From NCBI RefSeq assembly GCF_017876495.1, contig NZ_JAGIOB010000001.1, forward strand, positions 930,001 to 994,000: a stretch of 64,000 nucleotides of DNA, in the 5' to 3' direction. Below the pieces are notes generated by a model. It was not told where the DNA came from. It saw nothing but the letters and a program-made list of their open reading frames with translations, and searched no databases. How positions within the stretch are numbered: position 1 is the first letter of the stretch; each line of letters starts with the position of its first letter. The position numbers and the translations under genes were made by a program. This DNA is from Microlunatus capsulatus. Its GTDB lineage: Bacteria > Actinomycetota > Actinomycetes > Propionibacteriales > Propionibacteriaceae. Shown here in pieces: positions 20,855-28,207 of this stretch.

Positions 20855-22168
20855 ATGAACCGTCGACCCCGTCGCGACCTCCCCCCGCGCCGCCGCCTCG
20901 TGCTCGTCGTCCGTGCCGACCCGGTGATCTGCGGGCACTCCGGCGAGGCCCGCAACCTCGCCGAGGCCGCCCTGCTGCGCGGCTTCACCGAGGTTCGGAT
21001 CATCACCTGGCCGCTGGACCGGCTGGTGGAGACCGGGCTGCCGCTGAAGCCGCTGGACGGCGTCAGCCCCTACAGCGTCGGCATCGAGGTGGAGCGGCCC
21101 GCGCCCGTCGGGGACTACAAGGTGCCGGACGGCCGCTACCTGGCCGGGCTGGTCGGCCGGCTGGTCGAGCTGTTCACCGACGGGGTGCCCACCGTCGCCA
21201 TGTCGCTGTACCTGAGCCCGCACACCGTCGCCGTCAGCGACGCCGTCCGGGTGGCCCGGGCCACCGGGCTGCCGGTGGACGTGACGACGGTCGCCGAGGC
21301 CGTGGGCTCCGACGTCACCAACGTCGTCCGCTCCTGCGTGGCCGAGGGCCGCTTCGGCGCGGCCGCGCACGTGCTGACCGCCTACCTCTCCGCCGACGTG
21401 CCGGTCGCGGTCTCGGCGTACACCCGCGACCTCGTCATCGCCTCGGCCGAGGCCGTCGACGCCGCGCACGGCACCCGGTTCGCCCCGCAGTGCCGCGAAC
21501 GGGTGGCGATCTCCTACCCGGCGGTCAACACCGCCGACTACCTCGACCCCGACCTCGACCGGTTCGCCGCGACCCTGCAGCGGCGCGGCCTGCACCGCAA
21601 CGGCTACGTGCTGTTCCTGTCCCGGCTGGCGCACGCCAAGGGCGTCGACGAGCTCATCGCCGGGTTCGCGGCCAGCGAGCGCTGCCGCGGGCTCACCCTG
21701 GTCGTGGCCGGGAACGGGCCGGAGGCCGAGCACCTGCACCGCGTCGCGGCGGCCAGCCCGGCGGCGGACCGGATCCGCTTCCTCGACGACGTGGACGACG
21801 ACGAGAAGCCCGACCTGATGGCGGGCTGCGCCGCCTTCGTGCTGCCCAGCAAGCCGCGGCCCGAGTTCGTCGAGACCTTCGGCATCGCCCTGGTGGAGAA
21901 GATGCTGGCCGGCGGCGGCCCGGTGATCACCACCGACACCGGCGGCATCGGCGAGGCCGTCGGCGAGCACGCGCTGGTCGTCCCCGTCGAGGACCCGGCG
22001 GCCATCGCCGCCGCCCTGGACGAGGCCCTCGGGCTGCCCGAGCACGAGCGCGAGGCGCTGGAGCTGCGGGCCCGCGACCACGCGCTGCAGTTCGACCGGC
22101 TGCGGGTCTTCGACCTGCTGCTGGCCCGGGTGGCCCCGGCCCGCGTCGCGGCTCTCGCGGGCGGCTGA
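20855..22168 (+). CDS. Glycosyltransferase family 4
   Basis: A 437-aa retaining glycosyltransferase of GT-B fold, cytosolic. The N-terminal domain starts LVLVVRADPVICGHSGEARN, with the Gly-rich acceptor loop. The C-terminal donor domain begins NGYVLFLSRLAHAKGVDELI near residue 248, continues VVAGNGPE, and ends with the E-x7-E pair in VETFGIALVEKM near 348 and TDTGGIGEAV. The family fits sucrose-phosphate- or mannosyl-transferase-like roles, but donor and acceptor cannot be read from sequence. ATG 20855 has AGAAAGG upstream. The GH92 gene immediately upstream suggests a shared glycoside pathway. Confidence 0.88.
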   Translation: MNRRPRRDLPPRRRLVLVVRADPVICGHSGEARNLAEAALLRGFTEVRIITWPLDRLVETGLPLKPLDGVSPYSVGIEVERPAPVGDYKVPDGRYLAGLVGRLVELFTDGVPTVAMSLYLSPHTVAVSDAVRVARATGLPVDVTTVAEAVGSDVTNVVRSCVAEGRFGAAAHVLTAYLSADVPVAVSAYTRDLVIASAEAVDAAHGTRFAPQCRERVAISYPAVNTADYLDPDLDRFAATLQRRGLHRNGYVLFLSRLAHAKGVDELIAGFAASERCRGLTLVVAGNGPEAEHLHRVAAASPAADRIRFLDDVDDDEKPDLMAGCAAFVLPSKPRPEFVETFGIALVEKMLAGGGPVITTDTGGIGEAVGEHALVVPVEDPAAIAAALDEALGLPEHEREALELRARDHALQFDRLRVFDLLLARVAPARVAALAGG

Positions 22169-22198
22169 CCGCGGCCGGGACAGGGCACACTGGTCGCC

Positions 22199-22492
22199 AT
22201 GCCCGCCGGTCCCGCCACCCCGACCCTGCGCAGCTCCGTGGAGCGCACGACGCGCCCGCTGCTGCTCCGGCTGCACGCCCTGCCCCGGCCGCTGGTCCCG
22301 CTCGCGACCGTCGCCCTCGTCGCGATCGGGGTGCTGGCCCCGCTGGCCGTCGGGCTGGTGGCGCTGGCCGGCGTCGCCCTGTTCGTGCTGTGGATCTCCT
22401 ACCTCTCCTGGCCGGTGGTGCCCACCACGGGCCGGGTGGTGCGGGTCGTCATGGTCCTGCTCGTGGTCGCGCTGGCCCTCACCCGGCTGTGA
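22199..22492 (+). CDS. Small membrane protein (DUF6703-like)
   Basis: A 97-aa protein with two or three hydrophobic segments (about residues 34-66 and 78-94) and a basic N-terminus ending in RPLLLRLHALPRP. It resembles short actinobacterial proteins of the DUF6703 type. It starts 30 nt after the GT4 gene and could belong to that transcript. No function can be inferred. Confidence 0.72.
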   Translation: MPAGPATPTLRSSVERTTRPLLLRLHALPRPLVPLATVALVAIGVLAPLAVGLVALAGVALFVLWISYLSWPVVPTTGRVVRVVMVLLVVALALTRL

Positions 22493-22596
22493 CGGCCGGC
22501 ACGGCGGCCGGCCCACCTGCTCCCGCTGCGCGCGCGTCCTCGGTGGCCTAGGCTGGCATCAGCCCGGGGACCGCACCGCACGCGAGAGGCCTCCCC

Positions 22597-23949
22597 ATGA
22601 CGGCACCCCCCAGCAGCCCGACCGGCCCCGTCCCCGCCGCCCCTGCCGCCACCGCAGCACCCGCCCCGGCCTACGCGCAGGTCGTCGGCCAGATCGTCGA
22701 CCGGTACGCCGAGGCCTCCGCCACGACCAGCCGCCTGCGCCTGCTGCTGCGGGAGAGCGCCGCGGTCGTCGAGGAGCTCTCCCTCCCCTCGCTGCACCGC
22801 CGGGTGGTCGAGGCCGCCCACCAGCTGGTCGCCCTGCCGGCCGCGACCCTCGCCGTCCTCGACGGCGACGGCGCCGTGGTGCAGCTCGTGCAGCGCGACG
22901 CCGACGAGGTCGTCGGCTGCCTGCCCCTCGACCCGGCCGTGGCGGCCGGGCTGGCCCCCGGGCTCGGAGCGGCCGCGCCCGGGCACCCCGCCCGGCTGGC
23001 CGCCGGCACCCTGCCCGCGCCCTGGTCCGACGGCGGGACGGCGATCGCCGTCCACCACCGCCGCGACGTGCTGGCTGTCCTGCTGGTGGCCGAGCCCGAC
23101 GGCGGGCTGGCCGCCGACGACGAGGACCTGCTGCTGGTCCTGGCCGCCAGCGCGGGCACGGCGCTCGAGAACGCCCGGCTGTACGAGGAGGCCCGCCGCC
23201 GGCAGGAGTGGCTGCAGGAGGCCGCCGAGCTGAGCAGCGGCACGCTCGCCGTGGTCAGCGAGGCCGAGGCCGTCGTCCTGGTGGCCCGGAGCGTCCAGAA
23301 GCTCGCCGACGCCGAGCTGGTCGCGGCCTGGGTGCCCGGCGGCCCGGACGGCGCGCTGGTCCCGGCCGCCACCCTCGGGGACCGGGCGGAGGCGCTCGGG
23401 GCCGCCGTGCTGCACCGGGACGACCCGCTGGTGGCCGACGCCCTCGCCGCCGGCCGCGGCGCGCGACGCGACGCCGTCGACCAGCCGGCCTCGGCCGGTC
23501 TCGCCGCGCTGGCCGGGCTCGACGTCGGACCGGTGCTGGTGCTGCCGGTCACGGGCGGGTCCGGGCTGACGGGCCTGCTGGTCGCGGGACGGCACGCGGG
23601 GCGCCCGCCGTTCGGCGACGTCGACCTCGACATGGCCGAGACGTTCGTCGGCCACGTGGCGATGGCGCTGGAGCTCATCCGGGCCCGTGCGGCGCACGAG
23701 CGGGTCGCGCAGCTGGAGGACCGCGAGCGGATCGCCCGCGACCTGCACGAGCACGTCGCGTCCTGGCTGCTGGCCACCAGCCTCACCGTGCAGCGCGCGG
23801 CGGGCGCGAGCCGGGAGCTGACCGTCCGGCGGCTGCTGCACGAGGTCGTCGGGGACATCGACGTCACCCTGCGCCGGCTGCGCGACTCCATCTTCCAGCT
23901 GGGCGCCGAGCAGCCCGACACGGCTCCGAGGCGGACCGGCCCGGCCTGA
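22597..23949 (+). CDS. GAF-domain protein with histidine-kinase dimerisation helix but no ATPase domain
   Basis: A 450-aa cytosolic protein. Two GAF-like domains cover about residues 60-195 and 210-365. The C-terminus contains a HisKA_3 phosphoacceptor helix, ERIARDLHEHVASWLLATSL, where DevS/NarX-type kinases have ERIARDLHDHV. After the following helices (TVRRLLHEVVGDIDVTLRRL then RDSIFQLG) the protein stops. The HATPase_c domain with its N and G boxes is missing. It therefore cannot autophosphorylate alone, but may dimerise with, or be phosphorylated by, another kinase. No response regulator is adjacent. Confidence 0.82.
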   Translation: MTAPPSSPTGPVPAAPAATAAPAPAYAQVVGQIVDRYAEASATTSRLRLLLRESAAVVEELSLPSLHRRVVEAAHQLVALPAATLAVLDGDGAVVQLVQRDADEVVGCLPLDPAVAAGLAPGLGAAAPGHPARLAAGTLPAPWSDGGTAIAVHHRRDVLAVLLVAEPDGGLAADDEDLLLVLAASAGTALENARLYEEARRRQEWLQEAAELSSGTLAVVSEAEAVVLVARSVQKLADAELVAAWVPGGPDGALVPAATLGDRAEALGAAVLHRDDPLVADALAAGRGARRDAVDQPASAGLAALAGLDVGPVLVLPVTGGSGLTGLLVAGRHAGRPPFGDVDLDMAETFVGHVAMALELIRARAAHERVAQLEDRERIARDLHEHVASWLLATSLTVQRAAGASRELTVRRLLHEVVGDIDVTLRRLRDSIFQLGAEQPDTAPRRTGPA

Positions 23950-23986
23950 GGAGCGGCGCCCGACTTGACCGCGTCGGGCGCATTGT

Positions 23987-24001
23987 TGAAAATGGTTGTC
24001 A
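23987..24001. promoter_or_regulatory. Zur box overlapping the znuA start
   Basis: TGAAAATGGTTGTCA is an imperfect palindrome close to the actinobacterial Zur consensus TGAAAATNATTTTCA. Its last base is the A of the znuA ATG. Zur with zinc bound here would block transcription or translation initiation of znuACB. The zur gene at the end of the same cluster supports the call. Confidence 0.75.
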
Positions 24002-24972
24002 TGAACAAGAACGTGCGACCGCTCGGCGCCCTCGCCGCCGCCTCCGCCCTTCTCCTGGCGGCCGGCTGCGGCGGAGGGACGGCTGGGACGGGGGCCGCCG
24101 CGGACCAGCCTGGTCAGCTGGACGTCGTGACGGCGTTCTACCCCTTCCAGTTCGTCGCCGAGCGCGTCGCCGGTCCGCACGCCACCGTGACCAGCCTGAC
24201 CCAGCCGGGCGCGGAGCCGCACGACCTCGAGCTGACGCCCCGCCAGGTGGCCTCGGTCTCGACGGCGGACCTCGTCGTCTACGAGCGGACCTTCCAGGCC
24301 GCCGTCGACGAGGCGGTCGACCAGAGCGGCAACGAGCACGTGCTCGACGTCGCCGCCGTCGTGCCGCTGCAGCCGCTGGCGGCGGGCGAGCACGAGGAGC
24401 ACGCGGGCGAGGAGCACGCGGAGGAGGGCGAGGAGGAGCACGACCACGGCGGGCTGGACCCGCACGTCTGGCTCGACCCGACGCAGATGGTCACCATCAC
24501 CACCGCCGTCCGCGACCAGCTCTCCACCCTCGACCCCGACCACGCCGCCGACTACCAGGCCAACGCGGCCGCCCTCGAGGCCGAGCTGGGTGGCCTCGAC
24601 CAGGACTTCCGGACCGGCCTCGCCAGCTGCCGGCGCACGGAGTTCATCACCACCCACACCGCCTTCGGGTACCTGGCGAAGCGCTACGGGCTGAGCCAGA
24701 TCGGCATCACCGGCCTGAGCCCGGACGCCGAGCCCTCCCCCGCCCGCATCGCCGAGGTGCAGCAGGAGGCCACCGAGCACGGGGTGACGACGATCTTCTA
24801 CGAGACGCTGATCTCCCCCGCCATCGCCCAGGCCATCGCCGGCGACCTGGGGCTGGCCACCGACGTGCTCGACCCGCTCGAGGGGATCACCGAGTCCTCC
24901 CGCGGGCAGGACTACGTTGCCGTCATGCGTTCCAACCTCACCGCCCTGCAGAAGGCCGGCGGATGCTCCTAG
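24001..24972 (+). CDS. znuA: Zinc ABC transporter, substrate-binding lipoprotein
   Basis: Captures Zn2+ outside the membrane for the ZnuBC importer. A lipoprotein signal ends in LLLAAGC, so Cys23 is the lipid-anchored residue. The cluster A-I fold is seen in VTAFYPFQFVAERVAGPHA and EPHDLELTPRQ (a zinc-ligand His). A His/Glu-rich flexible loop follows near residues 125-150 (EHEEHAGEEHAEEGEEEHDH), then LDPHVWLDP with another ligand His, and TTHTAFGYLAKRYG. ATG 24001 opens a proper lipoprotein signal. Its 3' end overlaps the ATPase gene by 10 nt. 323 aa, normal length. Confidence 0.95.
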   Translation: MNKNVRPLGALAAASALLLAAGCGGGTAGTGAAADQPGQLDVVTAFYPFQFVAERVAGPHATVTSLTQPGAEPHDLELTPRQVASVSTADLVVYERTFQAAVDEAVDQSGNEHVLDVAAVVPLQPLAAGEHEEHAGEEHAEEGEEEHDHGGLDPHVWLDPTQMVTITTAVRDQLSTLDPDHAADYQANAAALEAELGGLDQDFRTGLASCRRTEFITTHTAFGYLAKRYGLSQIGITGLSPDAEPSPARIAEVQQEATEHGVTTIFYETLISPAIAQAIAGDLGLATDVLDPLEGITESSRGQDYVAVMRSNLTALQKAGGCS

Positions 24973-25763
24973 GTGACGGCGCCCCCGTGACGGGCGACGC
25001 GAGCGCGCCGGTGCTGCGGGCCTCCGACGTCTCGGTCGAGCTGGGCGGGCTGCCGGTGCTGCGCGGCGTCGACCTCGCGGTCCGGCCCGGCGAGGTGGTC
25101 GCCCTGCTCGGCGGCAACGGCTCGGGCAAGTCGACGCTGGTTCGGGCGCTGCTCGGCCTGGTGCCGCTGACCCGCGGGTCGGTCGAGCTGTTCGGCACCC
25201 CGCTGCGCCGCTTCCGCTCCTGGGGCGACGTGGGCTACGTGCCCCAGCGCTCTGCGGCCGCCCCCGCCGGCGCCAAGGTCCGCGAGGTCGTCGCGTCGGG
25301 CCGGCTGGCCCACCGCCGGCCGTTCGTCCCGCCCCGGGCGGCCGACCGGGCGGCCGTCGCCGCCGCGCTCGCCGCCGTCGACCTCACCGAGCGGGCCGGC
25401 GACGACCTCGGCGTGCTGTCCGGCGGCCAGCAGCAGCGGGTGCTGATCGCCCGGGCGCTGGCCACCGAGCCGCGGCTGCTGGTCCTCGACGAGCCGACCG
25501 CCGGCGTCGACCTGGCGCACCAGGAGGTCCTGACGCAGGTGCTGGCCGACCTCGTCGCCGCCGGCACCGCCGTCCTCGTCGTGCTGCACGACGTCGGCAG
25601 CCTCGGCGCCCTGGTGGACCGCGGCGTCGTCCTGCGGGAGGGGCGGGTGGCCCTCGACGGGCCGCTGGCCTCGCTGGAGGCGCGGCTGCACCCGCCGGGG
25701 CACGAGCACCACGAGCCGGAGCCCGTCGACCCGCACTGGCTGGACGGGACGGTCATCCGGTGA
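24963..25763 (+). CDS. znuC: Zinc ABC transporter, ATP-binding protein
   Basis: Powers zinc import by ATP hydrolysis at the inner face of the membrane. It has Walker A LLGGNGSGKST near residue 55, the Q-loop VGYVPQRS, signature LSGGQQQR, Walker B LLVLDEPTAGVD and the H-loop LHDVG. Length 266 aa. ATG 24963 lies inside the end of znuA and has GAAGG 7 nt upstream; GTG 24987 is a weaker alternative. The C-terminus carries a short His/Glu run (PGHEHHEPEPVDPHW). Its stop overlaps the permease start. Confidence 0.94.
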   Translation: MLLGDGAPVTGDASAPVLRASDVSVELGGLPVLRGVDLAVRPGEVVALLGGNGSGKSTLVRALLGLVPLTRGSVELFGTPLRRFRSWGDVGYVPQRSAAAPAGAKVREVVASGRLAHRRPFVPPRAADRAAVAAALAAVDLTERAGDDLGVLSGGQQQRVLIARALATEPRLLVLDEPTAGVDLAHQEVLTQVLADLVAAGTAVLVVLHDVGSLGALVDRGVVLREGRVALDGPLASLEARLHPPGHEHHEPEPVDPHWLDGTVIR

Positions 25764-26761
25764 CCGAGCTGCTCTCGTTCCCCTTCATGCAGCGCGCCCT
25801 GCTGGCGGCGCTGCTCACCGGCCTGATCGCGCCGGCCATCGGCACCTACGTCGTCCAGCGCCGGCTCAGCCTGCTGGGCGACGGCCTGGGCCACGTGGCC
25901 ATCGCCGGCGTCGGTCTGGCCCTGCTGACCGGCAGCGCCCCGATCCCGATCGCGGTGGTGGTGTGCATCGTCGGCGCCGTCGTCGTCGAGCTGCTCCGCC
26001 AGCTCGGCAAGGCCACCGGCGACGTCGGGCTGGCCATCCTCTTCTACGGCGGCCTGGCCGCCGGCGTGCTGATGTCGGGCATCGCCGGCGCCGGCGCCGG
26101 CGCCCTCTCGCAGTACCTCTTCGGGTCCCTGACCACGGTGACCGCCGCCGACCTGCGGCTGGTGGCCGTGCTGGCCGTCCTCGTCCTGGTGCCCGCCCTG
26201 GGCCTGGCGCCGCAGCTGTTCGCCGTCTGCACCGACGAGCAGCACGCCCGCACCCTGGGCCTGCCCGTCCGCTCCTACAACGTGCTCATCGTCGTGCTCG
26301 CCGCCGTCACCGTCAGCATGGCCATGCGGACCGTCGGGCTGCTGCTGGTGAGCGCGCTGATGGTCATCCCGGTGGCCGCGGCGCAGAACCTCGTCCGCGG
26401 GTTCTACGCCACGCTGGTCTGCGCGATGGCGGTCGGGGTCGTCGTCGCCGTGGGCGGGGCCACGGGCTCCTACTACGCCGACGCCGCCCCGGGCGCGCTG
26501 ATCGTCGTGCTGGCCATCGCGGTGTTCGCGCTGAGCTGGCCGGTCTCGGTGCTGGTCCGCCGCCGCCGGGCGACGCCGGAGCTGCCGCTCGACCCGGCCG
26601 CCGCCCTGGGGACGGCCCCGCACCAGGTGGCCGAGGACGCGCACCCCCACCGGCACGCCGAGGACTGCGGCCACCGGGCCCTGCGGCACGGCGACCACAC
26701 CGACTACGTGCACGAGGGCCACCGGCACGCGCCCCACGCCGACCACTACGACGAGCACTGA
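25760..26761 (+). CDS. znuB: Zinc ABC transporter, permease with His-rich tail
   Basis: The ABC-3 family membrane subunit that conducts zinc. About eight hydrophobic segments are seen, with typical blocks FMQRALLAALLTGLIAPAIG, RRLSLLGDGLGHVAIAGVG and MAMRTVGLLLVSALMVIPVA. The GTG start overlaps the znuC stop by 4 nt (GTGA). The last 50 residues form a soluble, His-rich tail (HPHRHAEDCGH, HGDHTDYVHEGHRH) with more than ten histidines. This may buffer or sense zinc on the cytosolic side. 333 aa in total; the extra length is this tail. Confidence 0.93.
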   Translation: MTELLSFPFMQRALLAALLTGLIAPAIGTYVVQRRLSLLGDGLGHVAIAGVGLALLTGSAPIPIAVVVCIVGAVVVELLRQLGKATGDVGLAILFYGGLAAGVLMSGIAGAGAGALSQYLFGSLTTVTAADLRLVAVLAVLVLVPALGLAPQLFAVCTDEQHARTLGLPVRSYNVLIVVLAAVTVSMAMRTVGLLLVSALMVIPVAAAQNLVRGFYATLVCAMAVGVVVAVGGATGSYYADAAPGALIVVLAIAVFALSWPVSVLVRRRRATPELPLDPAAALGTAPHQVAEDAHPHRHAEDCGHRALRHGDHTDYVHEGHRHAPHADHYDEH

Positions 26762-26772
26762 GCGATGTGAGC

Positions 26773-27180
26773 ATGGACGAGAAGACCGTCACCACCCCGG
26801 CGGCGGCGCCGCGCCGGACCCGGCAGCGCGCCGCCGTCGACCAGATCCTGTCCCACCTGGAGGAGTTCCAGACCGCGCAGCAGATCCACGACGTGCTGCG
26901 CCACCAGGGCGACAGCGTCGGCCTGACGACGGTCTACCGGACCCTGCAGGCCATGGTCGAGTCGGGCGAGCTGGACGCCCTCCGCACCGACGACGGCGAG
27001 ACCGCCTACCGCCGCTGCTCCTCGGGGCACCACCACCACCTCGTGTGCCGCAGCTGCGGGCGCACCGTCGAGGTGTCGGGGCCGGCGGTGGAGACCTGGG
27101 CCAGCGCCGTCGCCGACGAGCACGGCTTCCGCGACGTGAGCCACGACCTGGAGATCTTCGGGACCTGCGGCTCCTGCTGA
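26773..27180 (+). CDS. zur: Zinc-uptake regulator, Fur family
   Basis: A 135-aa Fur-family repressor. The winged helix includes TAQQIHDVLRHQGDSVGLTT and VYRTLQAMVESGE. The HHHHLVCRSCG block near residue 83 and the final CGSC give the four Cys of the structural zinc site. Placement 11 nt after znuB and the Zur box before znuA identify zinc as the effector rather than iron or peroxide. GTG 26767, two codons upstream, is an alternative start. The operon thus encodes its own repressor, giving feedback. Confidence 0.92.
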   Translation: MDEKTVTTPAAAPRRTRQRAAVDQILSHLEEFQTAQQIHDVLRHQGDSVGLTTVYRTLQAMVESGELDALRTDDGETAYRRCSSGHHHHLVCRSCGRTVEVSGPAVETWASAVADEHGFRDVSHDLEIFGTCGSC

Positions 27181-27190
27181 GCCGACGGAG

Positions 27191-27207
27191 CCCGGCTGCC
27201 GGCCGGG
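27191..27207. terminator. Short hairpin between convergent zur and oleD
   Basis: CCCGGC and GCCGGG arms with a 5-nt loop lie in the 33-nt gap between two converging genes. It could end both transcripts. The stem is short and has no T-run. Confidence 0.35.
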
Positions 27208-27213
27208 TGGTGC

Positions 27214-28206
27214 TCAGTCCCGGCCGGGCCCGCCCTCGGCGTACCAGCGGGCGAGCCGGGCGAACCCCTCGTCCAGGCTGACGGCGGGCCGCCAGCCCAG
27301 CGCCTCGCGGGTGCGCCGCTGGTCGAACCAGTGCGCGGTGGACAGCTGCTCGACGAGGAAGCGGTTGAGCGGCGGGTCGGCGTCGTCCCCCGGCCGCAGC
27401 GCCCACAGCCCCTCGGCCACCGCTCCGGCGGCCAGGGCCAGCGGCACGGGCAGGTGCCGGGTGGGGCGCGGCGCGCCCCCCGCCTGCGCCCAAGCGCCCA
27501 GGACCTCCGCGATGGGCCGCGGCTCGCCGTTGCTGACCACGAGCGCCTCGCCGTGCACGCCGTCGGGGGTGCAGCGGTCCAGCGCGGCGACCAGGGCGTC
27601 GACCGCGTTGTCCACGTAGGTGGTGTCGACGAGGACGGCCCCCTGGCCCATCAGCGGCAGCCGGCCCTGCCGGGCCCGCCGGACGATGCGGGCCACCAGC
27701 TGGGTGTCCCCCGGGCCCCAGACCAGGTGCGGCCGGACCGCGACCACGGCCAGCTCCGGCCCGTCGGCGGCCAGCGCGAGCAGCTCGGCGGCCGCCTTGC
27801 TCCGGGCGTAGGGACCGCGGGCGGCGTCCGGGTCGGCCGGTCCGGCGCTGGCGCCCACCAGCGAGGACCCCGCGTGGGCGACCGAGGGCGAGGAGACGTC
27901 GACCAGCCGGGCCACCCCGGTCGCCCGGCAGGCCTCGACGACGGCGCGGGTGCCCTCGACGTTGATCCGCTGGTAGTCGGCCCAGGCCCCGGTGATGTTC
28001 ACCTTCGCGGCCAGGTGGACGACGGCGTCGTGGCCGTCGGCCGCCGCGCGGACGGCGTGGGGGTCGGAGACGTCGGCCTGCACCTCGCGCAGGCCCAGCC
28101 CCGAGGGGCGACGCTGGAGGACGGTGACGTCGTCCCCGCGAGCGGCCAGCGCCCGGGCGGTCGCGCCGCCCAGCATGCCGCTGGCCCCCGTCACCAGGAC
28201 CCGCAC
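27214..28206 (-). CDS. oleD: OleD-like NAD(P)H-dependent 2-alkyl-3-ketoacid reductase
   Basis: An extended-SDR protein of 330 aa. In olefin biosynthesis OleD reduces the beta-ketoacid made by OleA to a beta-hydroxyacid. The Rossmann motif VTGASGMLGGATARAL opens the protein. HLAAKVN near residue 65, VSSPSVAH near 105 and the catalytic pair Tyr133/Lys137 in GPYARSKAAA follow, then RPHLVWGPGD. Similar sequences are often annotated as 3-beta-hydroxysteroid dehydrogenases; the oleA-oleBC context decides against that. GTG 28206 starts one base after the oleBC stop. It is convergent with zur. Confidence 0.9.
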   Translation of the reverse strand: MRVLVTGASGMLGGATARALAARGDDVTVLQRRPSGLGLREVQADVSDPHAVRAAADGHDAVVHLAAKVNITGAWADYQRINVEGTRAVVEACRATGVARLVDVSSPSVAHAGSSLVGASAGPADPDAARGPYARSKAAAELLALAADGPELAVVAVRPHLVWGPGDTQLVARIVRRARQGRLPLMGQGAVLVDTTYVDNAVDALVAALDRCTPDGVHGEALVVSNGEPRPIAEVLGAWAQAGGAPRPTRHLPVPLALAAGAVAEGLWALRPGDDADPPLNRFLVEQLSTAHWFDQRRTREALGWRPAVSLDEGFARLARWYAEGGPGRD

Positions 28207-28207
28207 G

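Noticed and set aside
23975-24003. TTGACC as a -35 box of the znuA promoter
   Set aside because: No acceptable -10 lies at 16-18 nt; the position expected falls over the start codon. Only the Zur box was kept.
27214-28206. 3-beta-hydroxysteroid dehydrogenase
   Set aside because: Sequence similarity alone would allow it, but strict linkage to oleA and oleBC makes OleD the better call.
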